Counted from the stretch's first letter, positions 21,190-32,165 are shown. The stretch is 64,000 nucleotides of DNA from Macrotis lagotis (GCF_037893015.1 NC_133665.1:41244537-41308536); one strand, 5' to 3'. Program-made: numbers and translations. The notes: generated by a model not told the origin, from the letters alone.

Positions 21190-21600
21190 AATAAAATTAT
21201 ATAATATATAAAAATAAAATTAAGGGATGAAAAAGAGAAATACACTGGTAAAAGGAAAAAGGAGAGGCAGAATGGGGTAAATTAATCTTACATAGTAGAG
21301 GCATGAAAGGACTTTTATACTAGAGATGAAGTTGTGGGACATGGAGAAGAATACTTAAACCTTATTCTCACTGGAATTGACTCAAAGAGATCACTTGATC
21401 TTTGTATCTATGTATACCTGGTTGTGGAAATCTATCTTGCTCTATAGGAAAATAGGAGGGGAAGAGGATTTGAGAAAGGTGTTTATATAAGATTGGGGAG
21501 TGGTAGTCAGAAGTAGAACACTTTTGAGGGGGGGACAGAATGAAAGGAGGAAATAATAGAATAAAGGGGGGGGAGATGGTAGAAAACAGCAAATATAACT
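21190..21600 (+). mobile_element. L1-A spacer-like segment, G-rich
   Basis: Purine-rich text with several G-runs (for example near 21530 and 21570), of the kind found between ORF1 and ORF2 in the L1s here. It joins directly to ORF2 C-terminal sequence at 21602, which implies loss of endonuclease and RT. Confidence 0.55.
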
Positions 21601-21601
21601 T

Positions 21602-22800
21602 TAAAAAATCTTATTTCAAGTTTCTCTGATAAAGGCCTCATTTTTCAAATAGATATAGAGAACTGAACAAAATTTATAAAAATAAGAGGGATGGGGCTGC
21701 TAGGTGGTGCAGTGGATAGAGCACTGGCCCTTAGTCAGGAGGACCTGAGTTCAAATGCGGCCTCAGACACTTAATAATTACCTAGCTATGTGACCTTGGG
21801 CAAGTCACTTAACCCTACTGCCTTACAACCTCCCCCCCCAAAGAGGTATTCCCCAATTAATAAATGGTCAAAATATAAAAACAGGCAGTTTTCAGACAAA
21901 ATAATCAAAGCTATCAATGGTCAATGAAAAATGCTCTAAAATCTATTGATTAGAGAAATGCAAATTAAAAAATCTTTTTCCTATCGGATTGGCTATGACA
22001 GAAAATTAAAATGACAATGGGAAAGGGATTTGGGAAAATTGAAAATTGAGACACTAATGTACTGTTGGTGCAGTCATGAACTGATTCAAACATTGTGGAG
22101 AACAATTTAGAACTATGCCCCACCCCCAAATGACCAAACTGTGCATACCCCTTGATTGAACAATACCACTATTAGGTCTGTATCCCAAAGAGATAAAAGC
22201 AAAAAGAAAAAAATCTTTATACACAAATATTTATAACGACTCTTTTACTGGTCGCAAAGAATTGGAAATTGAAGGAATACCTATTAACTGAACTGACAAA
22301 GTTGTGGCATATGATTGTGATGAAATACTATTATACTACAAGAAATGCCTAGCAGTATGCTCTCAAAACAACCTGGAAAACTTATATGATCTGATGTAAA
22401 ATGTGCAGATCCAGGAGAACTTATATACAGTGTCAGCAATATTGTAAGATGATCAATTGTGAATGACAAAGCAATACAGGAATCTAAGACAGTTCCAAAG
22501 GATTCTTGATAAAAATGTTATCCATTCTCAAAGAAAAAACTGATAGAATCTCATTGCAGATGAAAGTATATGCTTTTTAAACTTTTTTTGTTTTGTTTGT
22601 TTAGAGTTTTGGTATCTTTTCTTTTATTATATAGCTAATATGGAAATATGTTTTACATGACTGCATGTATATAACTTATATCAAATCACTTGTTTTCTTA
22701 ATGAGCAGATAGGGAAGAAAGGAGGAAGAGAATGTGGATCTTAAAATCTTTAAAAATGCATGTTAAAATTTTATGTGATTAAAGGAAAAAATGAGATATT
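21602..22800 (+). pseudogene. L1-A ORF2 C-terminal piece and 3'UTR
   Basis: Starts at a 'SDKGLIFQIDIE' block, the counterpart of [13 protein letters not shown] on the minus strand near 4740. It continues through ENNLELCP-like and DPAIPLLGLY-like remnants, then 3'UTR, ending A-rich at about 22800. Split by a SINE at 21690-21840. No RT motif is present. Confidence 0.75.
21690..21840 (+). mobile_element. SINE-A in L1-A ORF2 piece
   Basis: Full SINE-A with a short target-site duplication AAGAGG (21684-21689 and 21841-21846). L1 reading resumes at 'tattccccaattaataaatg'. Confidence 0.9.
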
Positions 22801-22842
22801 TTAAAAAAGAGAATACTAAAAAAAAGAAAAGGAAAAAACTTA

Positions 22843-23900
22843 TTTTGGCAATTATGTGGAGAATGGATTGGAGTGGAAAAAGACTTGAGACAAGGATGTT
22901 AATTAGAAGATGATTACAATAGTCCAGGAAAGAGATGAGGAGTGCCTGAATAAAGGTGGTATCTGCATGAGTAATAAGAAGTGAATGTATATAAGACATG
23001 TTGTGAAGTTAATATGGCAAGATATGTGAGGTGAGAGGAAGTATGAAGTAGACAAAGATAATTCTGAGCTTGTGAACTTGACTGAAGGGAAGAATAGTGG
23101 TGCCTTTGTCAAAAATAAGGAAATTCAGAAAGATCTGGGTGAAAACTTAATATTTTTTCATGTGCTGAGTTTATAATGTCTATGGGATATGGTTTAGGCA
23201 GATATGGGTTATATATGTCTATGGGATATAGGTTAGGTAGTGCAATAAACAGCTTTTTCTTGGAGTTTGAGGAAAAAGAATACTTAAAGAATGTTATCTT
23301 AAGGGGATGGTTGGGCATAATTTAGATTTTTAGAGGAAAGACTTGGATGTTCATAAGGAGCAGTGAAGGAACTAGGAAATAGGTAAAGATTGAAGATTAC
23401 AAAGAAGGGATGATAGAGGAAGAAAATATAGGATCAAAGTAAAAGACAGAAAATTGGTCTTCTTTATTAGAGACTAAAATAAAGGAGAAGAGTGTCAGGA
23501 GTTTTTGAAATGAAGAGAGAACTTACAAGGAATAGGTTCTATATTCTCGGTAAGTAAAATCTGAAGCTGAGAATGGAGAGAGGAGGGATATGGGATGTTT
23601 GAATGTTTGAAGGAAGGAAAATAAAGGTTTGGAACAGCCTCTTTGAAGAATGGGAGACAGCATTAATTAGGGAGGAATGAAAGAATTGTCCAGTAAGGCC
23701 CCAGCTGAGACTGGTTAACACAAATCTATGTTGTATCTATCTAATCATCTCCAACTTCATTCAGCAGCATTGAGTATGAAATGAGGAAATAGACAATGAG
23801 GATAATTTCAAATTAGGGTCTGGTAATTTAAGACATGAGCAAAAAGGCCAAAGCAATGGGATTTGAGAACAGTGGCTAATGTGGAGTTGAAATGGTGAAT
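22843..23900 (-). mobile_element. L2 LINE, ORF2 region, upstream part of the split copy
   Basis: The minus strand reads L2 ORF2 C-terminal protein in pieces (FTSSELSLSTSYF..., FRHSSSLSWTIVI). The plus strand shows the usual reverse-L2 phrases 'gattacaatagtccaggaaa' and 'gaagggaagaatagtggtgc'. It continues at 14293 after the L1 block. Confidence 0.82.
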
Positions 23901-23901
23901 T

Positions 23902-24045
23902 AGGGATACCTAGATGGCACAGTGGACAGAGCACTGACCCTGGAGTTAGAATGACCTGAGTTCAAATCTGAACTTAGATACTTAATAATTACTTAGCTGT
24001 GTAATATTGGGCAAGTCACTTAACTCATTGCCTTGTTTAAAAAAA
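23902..24045 (+). mobile_element. SINE-A, moderately diverged
   Basis: 'tagatggcacagtggacaga' to 'cattgccttgtttaaaaaaa'. The flanking text recurs without the SINE at 26338-26415, which gives a natural comparison for the empty site. Confidence 0.85.
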
Positions 24046-24339
24046 GGAAAGAAAAGAGTAATAAAAAATAATTGGTAAAGTATAGGTTGGAGATTGGGAA
24101 GGGGAAAATGGAGTCAGTACAAAGATTTAGGAAATACTGGCATCAGAAAAAATGCCTGTAGAAATGAAGAGTCTTGGAAGTCATGATGAGGATAAGGAAT
24201 AGCTAAAAAGATGGGTTTAGATCTCTTCATGACAATTGTCCGAAAATGAGGTTACACAGGGCAGGAACTTCTGCAAAGCCTCTACTCTACCAAAATGTGT
24301 CTGTGTGTAAAAGAACAAGTTTCTGATTAACTAGAAATG

Positions 24340-24480
24340 GAGAGATTAATAATGGGAGTGAATTCATTATCATTGGAAGTGTTTTAGTGTGGGTGACCAC
24401 ATGAGAGGCTGTAGACTAGATGACTAAAAGGAGTGAATATCTTAAAGACTCTTCCAACTATCAAATTCTATAATATTGGG
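24340..24480 (+). mobile_element. CR1/L3 3' end fragment
   Basis: 'gtgaccacatgagaggctgt', 'agactagatgacta' and 'cttccaactatcaaattcta' follow the CR1/L3 3' terminus. Confidence 0.5.
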
Positions 24481-24784
24481 TATCCTTAAATCATTTGTGA
24501 TAACGTAAAAGAATTCAATGGTAATTTCCTATTCCACAGCCTTAATAACTAGTAAAAGAAAGTCATTGCTTGTCCTTTTCCCCCCATCATACTGCTACTG
24601 GGTCTCACTTTGGACAGAAAATGACAAATTCACATATCCAGCTCCATGTTATCTTGAAATGTTGCATCTAGAAAAACTCTGTGAATAATTATATGCTTAC
24701 TTGGAAGTACAAACTAAATAATTTGGCCATAAGAGATCTTAAATTAATATAATAATCAGGCATGATAAGAACACTCAAGGACTG

Positions 24785-25097
24785 GTATATCCAATTGAAT
24801 GCAAAAATAAAACTAATTTATTGGTACTGTGATTCTTATTTAGAAAAATTAAAAATAATGTAATGAAAAGAACTTTTAAATGCAACAGGAAATCAGTACT
24901 ATTTCTGCCAAGTAATAATTATGCCATGTCTAACTCATTTCACAAGCATTCAGCTCAATTACCCATTTTACATGGGAGAAAGCTCCAGTAAAAGATTTCA
25001 GCCTTGGCTGGAGCTGCCTCATGATATTGCCTGGGGACAACAACTCATTTACCCAATCTTTCTCTAGGCATGAATGGCCTATTGGGAGAAGACATGA
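24785..25097 (-). repeat. Unidentified 310-bp repeat, inverted copy 1
   Basis: Reverse complement of 24785-25097 aligns end to end with 26424-26735. Shared blocks include 'gagttgttgtccc', 'ctttctcccatgtaaaatgg', 'ctaaataagaat' and 'aaattagttttatttttg/acctttg'. Both copies keep about 40 codons of the same frame open (NELLS..., FSHVKW). I do not recognise the family. Confidence 0.8.
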
Positions 25098-26337
25098 GAC
25101 ATGAATAAGGAGGCTCTTGAGCAATATAGGGAGCATTATAAGGTATGGAGAAACCAAGAAAGGCATTGGGAATTTTCCTGATTGCCTCCATATTGTGCTT
25201 TTCAAATATATTTTTCTGGAATAGTAAAGTGGGTCATAATTCTATTTCAATTACACACTTTTTTCCAGGGGTTTTCCATCATGGAAATTTATCTGGTTTA
25301 ATTTGAGAAAGTCATCTTGCAATTAGAATTATCTTACAAATATCCTCTCTGGATCTGGCTTACCTCTCTTACAAGGAATATGAGTATAATGGCTCACTGA
25401 ATGATTTAATTCCTTTATAATTTACTAACATTTAACAAAAACTAGAGACTTTTGTGTTTAATATCAAAAATAGATTTGGACTTTATCTTATATTTAAATT
25501 AAGACAATATATTTGACCATGTACATAAGTCAGATTTGTCTTCTGTTTTTCTTTTTTATTTTTGCTTTGATCTGAATATATTCACCATATGTCTATAATT
25601 GATGATTAAGGAAAAGATTGAGGTGCTACCTCGAACCTTAGCAACTGAAATTTACACTTTTTAGAGAAGATTGAGCATCAGATAGACTAATTAACTATTT
25701 GCCAAACTTGGCATTCCATCTCCTATTTCCATTTTTTTAGAGCTTGTCTTGGATGCCTAGAAAGTTTCTATTAAACTCTAATAGAAATAGGGGCTATTAA
25801 ACCATACACAAAGATCTCTGAGGGCCACATATAACTTAGAAAAGTACATATCAACATAGTCTTTGTTCTACTGTATTTTTATTTATTTTGTGTGAGACAA
25901 TAACTCATGTTTGACACCTGTGACCTGGAGTACTCTCACTTCTCATCTCCACCTCTCAATATTATTAACTTCTTTTCAAATTTAACTTAGGGCCCGCCTG
26001 CTCCACAATGCCTGGACTGGCCCTGAATTTGTTTGTGCTTCTTCATTTATCTACTTACATGTTTTATCTCTCAGCCTTGGTAGAATGCAAGTTGTTTGAA
26101 AGCAGAGACCACTTAATTATGATCTTTGAATCCTTATTACCTAGATTAGAATAATACTTTATGTCCACTTCAGATATGCAGGTTGACTAGAATAACAAAG
26201 TTAGATTAATATTATTCATCCTAAGTTAATAATCCACCTTAATAAAATAGACTCTAGTCCAGGACAAAATATATACCTAGAAAAGGTGGAAATATCACAT
26301 CCTACCGTTAAATTTTTGGTAAAACAATAAGGAAAAA
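25098..26337. other. Mostly unassigned sequence; possible L2 tail
   Basis: Weak L2 3'-like text (tagaatgcaagttgtttgaa) near 26080-26110. Otherwise no gene or repeat recognised. Confidence 0.4.
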
Positions 26338-26415
26338 GGAATGGGATTTGAGAATAATGGTTAATATGGAATTGAAATGGTTAATTATAGTTTGGAGATT
26401 GGGAAGGGGGGAAAT
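26338..26415 (+). repeat. Short copy of the 23858-24108 flank, without the SINE
   Basis: 'atgggatttgagaataatgg', 'ttaatatggaattgaaatgg' and 'ttggagattgggaagggg' match the sequence on both sides of the SINE at 23902-24045, joined without it. Confidence 0.75.
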
Positions 26416-26423
26416 CTTTTCAC

Positions 26424-26721
26424 CCAAAAGGATATTCATACCTAGAAAAAAATTAGGTAATGAGTTGTTGTCCCAAGACAATACTGTGAGGCAGCTCAAG
26501 CCAAGACTGAAGCCTTTTTCTGGAACTTTCTCCCATGTAAAATGGATAATTATGCTGAATGTTTGTGAATTGAGTTAGATATGGCACTATTATTATTACT
26601 TTATAGAAATAGCACTGACTTACTGTAGCATTTAGTTCTTTCCATTACATTGCTTACAATTTCTCTAAATAAGAATTATAATACCAGTAAATTAGTTTTA
26701 CCTTTGACTGCATTCAGCTGG

Positions 26722-26735
<14 letters not shown>
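26424..26735 (+). repeat. Unidentified 310-bp repeat, inverted copy 2
   Basis: Plus-oriented partner of 24785-25097. It abuts the short copy at 26338-26415 and runs into a (TA)n tract. The open frame at 26348-26578 crosses the junction of the two pieces, so it is not a gene. Confidence 0.8.
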
Positions 26736-26764
<29 letters not shown>

Positions 26765-26795
26765 ATATATATATACATACATATATATATATCAA
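26727..26795. repeat. (TA)n tract
   Basis: TA run with TATG/CATA interruptions. Confidence 0.92.
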
Positions 26796-27148
26796 AGTAA
26801 TATTTAATGTCAAATGTATGAAATACACAACCCAATAATAGGGAGACTTATACACTGTTCCCCATGGCCTCAACTCTCAGTAGACCTAGACGAAACTTGA
26901 TCAAAAGCTGTTTCTGAGAGTTTTCCATTGGACAAGCTATACATAAATCTTCAGAGGTGAAGTCTAAGGTTCAAAGATTCTAAGGGACCGGAAATAAACA
27001 TAACAACAAGGATTTGATGCAGAAGACATATCCAGAGACATTTTTGGATAAGGTCAAATTTGCTTACAAGTAACAATTATTACATTTTCAGTATGGGTAC
27101 GTTTTACTTCGAAAATCAGCTAGCATTACAAATTGGAGTTTGACAATT

Positions 27149-27151
<3 letters not shown>

Positions 27152-27194
<43 letters not shown>
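27152..27194. repeat. (TG)n microsatellite
   Basis: About 20 uninterrupted TG units. Confidence 0.95.
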
Positions 27195-27196
<2 letters not shown>

Positions 27197-27439
27197 GTTT
27201 AGATTTAAAAGAGTTATGGAGAAATATTGATAATGCAGATTAAACTTATAAATGTGCTTTGTGTATATTTCTTCCCCCAGCTACCAGCAAACATCCTTGC
27301 ATGTAACAGACCTGAAAAGTCAGACTGGGCAGCATGGCAGAATGTGTAATATAAAGGGCACAAGAAGATAACATGGCCCAAGATCAAGTAAGAATACAAG
27401 AAATGGATAGTTCAGTTTTATAAATTGTGGCTGTTGGGG

Positions 27440-27545
27440 TGGGGAAAGAAGACAAAAAAAATAGTCCTTGCCTTCAAGAAGCTTACATATTCTAACTGAG
27501 TTGCAGCATGTTTATATACAAATAAATATATGTGCATACATGCAG
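27440..27545 (-). mobile_element. L2 3' fragment
   Basis: 'tccttgccttcaagaagctt' then 'acatattctaactgag' is the reverse L2 3' pattern. A (TA)n tract follows at 27558-27605. Confidence 0.5.
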
Positions 27546-27571
27546 ATATATGCAATTTCTATATATATATG

Positions 27572-27603
<32 letters not shown>

Positions 27604-28059
27604 TAGGTAGTTTCAAGAGGTAATTTGAGCTGAAAATGAAATGCTTCAATACTTCCCATTTTATTCATTTAAAACAGTGACCATGCCTACTTTCTTGACA
27701 ACCCTAGCTAATCTGTGAAACCTTGTTATTCTAAATAAATTTCAGCAGTGGACAGCTCTCCACCTCTGCTAGTACTTTTCATAGGTAAACAGATGTGTTG
27801 GCAAGATAGTTATTGTACAAGTGGTGGCGATATTGATGGTGGGGGTGGGGGGAAACAAAGGAAACTGTAAGGCTCTTGCTAAGGATTTCTAAACCTTCAG
27901 GGTCTTTCTGGTAATTACACCTTTCATAACATGGTGGTAATGACAAAGGGAACTGCTATTCTGGACTTTATTACCTAAATTAAATGAATAAATAAACTTG
28001 AGTGAATTATAAATGACAGTTATTGTGGAAGTGATCTTCATTTTATCTTTATGCTAGAA

Positions 28060-28145
28060 ATCTGGATCATGCTATAGTAGACAGAACACTAGTCTTGGAA
28101 TCAGGAAAGACTCAAATTCCAACTTCAAACACAATTGTAGGATTA
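28060..28145 (+). mobile_element. SINE head fragment
   Basis: 'ctatagtagacagaacacta' then 'gtcttggaatcaggaaagac' resembles a SINE head. It is old. Confidence 0.45.
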
Positions 28146-28366
28146 AGGTAAACAAAAAGGTGTCAAACTTGACAAGGAATTCTCTTCATTTTTTACACTT
28201 AAAAGTTCTGTGAGTTTTTTTTTATGCCTAATAAATAATAGTTGCAAATAGTGACTAATGTATAGTCTAATTTGTTCTGTTCTCCAATGTAAGCTTCAGA
28301 AGGAAAACTAGGAAAGGGAAGTGGAAACTTTGCCTCAGGGCATAGAAATTTACAGGGTGTTTTTAT

Positions 28367-28367
28367 T

Positions 28368-28398
<31 letters not shown>

Positions 28399-28401
28399 AT
28401 G

Positions 28402-28452
<51 letters not shown>

Positions 28453-28480
28453 ATATATATATGTGTGTGTGTATATATAT

Positions 28481-28515
<35 letters not shown>
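28367..28515. repeat. Compound (TA)/(TG)/(CA) microsatellite with dyad symmetry
   Basis: Alternating TA and TG blocks end in TG-TATATATATA-CA. The right part (about 28460-28500) is its own reverse complement. Open frames reading Cys-Val or Tyr-Ile repeats here are artefacts. Confidence 0.95.
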
Positions 28516-29640
28516 GCTGGCAGAAAAAACTTAACAAGCCTTTAGTAGGAACAGTTCCTTAACATGAGATTCTATTAAATGGTATTCTTCCTTCTTCATA
28601 TCATCCTCCATCCCAAATATTGATTATATACCAGGTGGGTTTTTCCTTTCCTCACCTTAGTCCTGACCAGCTTATTTTCATCTTGTTGTTGTCCTTCCTA
28701 GTAGCAGTTTCATGGTCTCCTGAGTCTCTGTAATCTAGCCACAAAGCGGAATAGTCTGATGTCAAAGGCACTTATGCCAGTTATTGATACCTTATAGCTA
28801 TTACCTTGCTCAATATACCCTCAAAACTTTTTTCTAACTGTTTGTGCTAGATAGCAGTTATGATTGCAGCATTAGCCAACTTATACTAGTATTGGACATA
28901 AGCATTAGATTAATCCTTTACCCTAATGTGGCTTTAAATAGAAGCTCATTGGACATTCAGTCCATAACAAAAAACAGCTACTAAAGTGTTCCTACAAGAA
29001 GCTAGGACTAGACAATCTGCCATGAAGAATACATACTTTCAAATTTTCTGGTTAACAAAGCATGGAATTGGATGGTATATTCATATTGATCTTATAATCA
29101 GTTCCTGTCATCTTGTTCCTTGAGGAAATCAATGTTAAAGATGTCAGCAGTGATTCCCTACAGATCACATTATCTATTCCATTGGCTGGTGAGTTTATAA
29201 AAAACATTTCCAAAGCAAAGGAATCTTCAGTCAAGTGTGTATTTTCAAGAAGTTTATTTGGATGCCATCATCTGCTTGTTGATGGTGACTTCAAACTGAT
29301 ATATTCCAGCAGGATGCCATGCTCTAGCTAAATATATTTCTTTAAAGGAAAAGGGTTACTAAACTCATCTGTTCTCCCCTGCCTCCATGAAAATAACTGA
29401 ATTTAAGTCTTTAACAGCAAATGTGTCAAAATGTCTAGCTTTCTGGAAATGTTTGAGATCTTTTTCTTTCTCTAATCCCCACTCTCCTCTGGCTTGAGAA
29501 AGTGAAAGATGCCTTTTGTGCTTTTTAGTTTTTCACCTTACTGAATAATTTAAGTCTGAATAGAGTTTACCTCTGACATAAGAATTCAATCTCTCTTAGA
29601 GAGTCTTTTAACTTTTTTCATTCCTCCAGGCAAAATTATA
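28516..29640. other. Unassigned sequence
   Basis: I recognise no repeat or gene. Two overlapping opposite open frames of 60-72 codons near 29052-29331 show no domain and no splice context that I can support. Confidence 0.45.
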
Positions 29641-29642
29641 AA

Positions 29643-29850
29643 TAGGGGTTCTTAACCTGGAACCTGTCAATTTGATTTTTGAATACATGCACATATTTGA
29701 TAACTCTAGATGTAATTAGTTTCCTTTGTGATCCATGTGCTTTATTTTAGGCATCTAAAAACATTATTTTGGTAAAGAGTGCAAAGGTTTTATCAGACTT
29801 CCAAGGGGATATATACCATAAAAATAGTTAAGAATATCTTCTCTAAAGTC
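29643..29850 (+). mobile_element. hAT-like MITE, copy 1
   Basis: Starts AGGGGTTCTTAACCTGG and ends near TAGTTAAGAAT, the inverted form of the start. Interior 'cttttattttaggcatctaa' and 'aaaacattattttggtaaag' match the copies at 57522-57898 and 58548-58744. Confidence 0.65.
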
Positions 29851-29995
29851 CCAAACTAATTATATGCATTGTGTAGAGGGAGTTCCCTCATTGGGACCTA
29901 CTTACACTAATGAAATCATAGGTTTGGACCCCTCCCCACCCCCAATTTTATACTTAGTAGAGTCTCTCAAGCTCTTCCTTTTTTTTAATGCTTAT

Positions 29996-30160
29996 GGTTT
30001 GTTTGTTTTTTTTTAGGTTTTTGTAAGGCAGATGGGGTTAAGTGGCTTGCCCCAAACCACAAAGCTAGGTAATTATTAAGTGTCCTAGGCCAGATTTGAA
30101 CTCAGGTACTCTGGTCTCCAAGGCTGGTGCTCTATCCACTGTGCCACCTAGTCGCCCCCT
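29996..30160 (-). mobile_element. SINE-A
   Basis: Target-site duplication TTAATGCTTAT (29985-29995) and TTAATACTTAT (30161-30171), one mismatch. Poly-T end at left. Confidence 0.92.
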
Positions 30161-30171
30161 TAATACTTATT

Positions 30172-30872
30172 TTTTTATTAGCTTATGTGCTAAGTAGTTT
30201 CATATGCAAAACTGTGACATTGTTTTTCTCTTGTAAGATGTGTAATGATGTTTTTCTCCCTTTTTAAAGAAAGTTAAGTTAGCGTTTCCTTCAGATAACA
30301 TAAACTGCGACATTCAGACAGATCAACCAGACATTCAAAAAGTATTTACTTACTATGAGCCAAGAACTATGTTGAAGGTGTTTTATGAAAATTCAAGGGG
30401 CCACAGGTATAATGTATCTCAACACATCATCCTAAGGGGATGATAGGCTTCCTGGATGAATCTCTGGCATTCAATTTATCTCTTTGGTAAATGCAGAAGA
30501 CTGAGTTTTTCCTTGGGAAAGGCATGGAGGGGACTGCTGCATCTGTATAAAGGAGAGGAAGACCTGCTGACTCTCCAGTAGGAATCATGTAACTCATTGT
30601 CTTCCAAAGAGAAATAGAAATAAAGGTTGGCCCTTCCCCATAGTGATATCAAGGCAACTACTCTCACATAACAAATATAGTAGAGGGTCTTCACCAGTTG
30701 ATCTTGTGCTTGGACTCTGTTTGCCCTTTGTACTTTTTTGGATAACTGGACATCAACTTTTGAGGGGGGATGTTCTGGGAGTAGGGACAACCTTGTGTGT
30801 TCAAGTGTCCATTAAGTCCATTAGGTGAAACTCAATGGGAAGAGAATTCTCTTCACTGGGGAAGATGCTTTT
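30172..30872. other. Unassigned; short L2 remnant
   Basis: 'aaagtatttacttactatga' near 30338-30357 resembles a reverse L2 3' end. The opposed open frames at 30476-30828 have no known domain. Confidence 0.4.
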
Positions 30873-30884
30873 AAGAGTAGATCA

Positions 30885-31047
30885 GGGGCGGCTAGGTGGC
30901 GTAGTGGATAGAGCACCGGCCTTGGAGTCAGGAGTACCTGGGTTCAAATCTGGTCTCAGACATTTAATAATTACCTAGCTGTGTGGCCTTGGGCAAGCCA
31001 CTTAACCCCATTGCCTTGAAAAATCTAAAAAAAACAAAACAAAAAAA
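30885..31047 (+). mobile_element. SINE-A
   Basis: Near-consensus copy with a perfect 12-bp target-site duplication AAGAGTAGATCA at 30873-30884 and 31048-31059. Tail A-rich with C interruptions. Confidence 0.95.
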
Positions 31048-31199
31048 AAGAGTAGATCAAAGCCCCTGCCCTGCAGGCTGGAAGAGGTAATCTTTGAGAC
31101 AATTCAAAGTGAAATAGAAAATGCTCAATTGGTAGTCACCAAAACAGTTTCTGTTATGTTGAGGTTGAAGTATAAGCAGATTGTAATATTAATAAAAAA

Positions 31200-31315
31200 A
31201 TTATGCCTTCCTCATTAGAATATGAGGGTAGGAACCAATTCTAACTTTTATTATAGACTTGGACCTTCCTAGGACCTAGTAAGAGCTTTATTAATGCTTA
31301 TTGACTACTTGATAA
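31200..31315 (+). mobile_element. L2 3' fragment
   Basis: 'gaatatgagggtaggaacca', then 'cctagtaagagctttattaa' and 'tgcttattgactacttgat', in L2 3' order. Confidence 0.55.
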
Positions 31316-31389
31316 AGTATGCCCCAGGAATAAGATAATTGAAGAGGAGTGGCCAATCTAAGGACTGTGAGGCAACTTTCCCCTCCCAT

Positions 31390-31685
31390 TAAACTCTGCC
31401 CTGGTCAGACTTCTGCAGTACTTAGTTTTGGTTTCCATCACATAAAGCATCTGGAGAAAGTTCAGAGTCATGAAGATGATTTAAAGTTAAAAAGTAAGAA
31501 GCTAGGATAGTCAGCCCAAAGAAAATCTTGAAGTAGAATTTAATAAGACTCTTGAGTGTAGAGAGGGCTCTTATAAACAGGATGTTTCTCTGAATTTCTG
31601 AAGCCTGGAGAGACATGTAGGGATGTATGACAAAAACTGCGGTTTGGAGGAAGAGACATTGATTCTTAGCTATTAGAATGCTGGG
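31390..31685 (+). mobile_element. CR1/L3 LINE fragment
   Basis: 'ccctggtcagacttctgcag' and 'tctggagaaagttcagagtc', followed by 'gaagcctggagagacatg'. This is the order of the CR1/L3 ORF2 end. Confidence 0.5.
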
Positions 31686-31689
31686 GGTT

Positions 31690-32035
31690 CCCAAGAGGAT
31701 CTATTTGGTGCTTCAATCACCAGCCACAAGCACCTGTGAAACCGTATCTCTCTCTCTCTCTGAGAAATAAACACCTGCCAGCCCTTATTCTTCCCCACTA
31801 GGAAGACTGCTTAAAGCTTGTACAAAGAGCAAACCGCCCCTATTCTAGAGTCAACAGACATACTCTGCTTATCCCTGCCCAGAGACAATCATTCCTAGTG
31901 TAGATTCCTGCAATGACCTCCTGCTTATGTATTAAGAATATGAATCATTCTGTGACTTTCTTCCATGTATAAATCTCTGGGTTTGCTCTCCTTGCCTGTT
32001 TATTCTATTAAATTCAAAAATGTTTTGAAAGTGTG
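31690..32035 (+). mobile_element. Possible solo LTR of an endogenous retrovirus
   Basis: An LTR-like promoter layout: TATA-like GTATAAATC at about 31967-31975, a pyrimidine-rich stretch after it (ctctgggtttgctctccttg), and ATTAAA at about 32007. No matching second LTR, tRNA primer site or viral gene was seen nearby. Old and uncertain. Confidence 0.3.
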
Positions 32036-32039
32036 TGTG

Positions 32040-32165
32040 CTATATTTCATGGACAAATTAAACAGGCCCTGTCTGCAAGGAGTTTATACTCCTGGGGGTG
32101 GTAGGGAGGGAACATGCAAACAAGTAAATGCAAAGTATATTCAAAGTAACATTAAGTAATGGGGA
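32040..32165 (-). mobile_element. L2 3' fragment
   Basis: 'aacaggccctgtctgcaagg' then 'agtttatactcctggggg' is reverse L2 3' sequence. Confidence 0.5.

Larger units (their letters stand above)
14308..22829 (+). mobile_element. L1/HAL1-like element (L1-A) with nested insertions
   Basis: A plus-strand L1 inserted into the minus-strand L2. Flanks AAGAAAAACACTTA (14294-14307) and a decayed AGGAAAAAACTTA (22830-22842) are a plausible target-site duplication, and L2 reads on across them. Own parts: 5'UTR 14308-15100; ORF1 to 15573 and 19939-20040; spacer-like 21190-21600; ORF2 C-terminal piece and 3'UTR 21602-22800. Endonuclease and RT are missing, as in ORF1-only HAL1 elements. Nested inside are L1-2, an L1 3' fragment and SINEs. 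That all own parts belong to one element is inferred. Confidence 0.65.

Noticed and set aside
28321..28562. Cys/Val-rich and Tyr/Ile-rich small proteins
   Set aside because: They come from reading TG and TA microsatellites.
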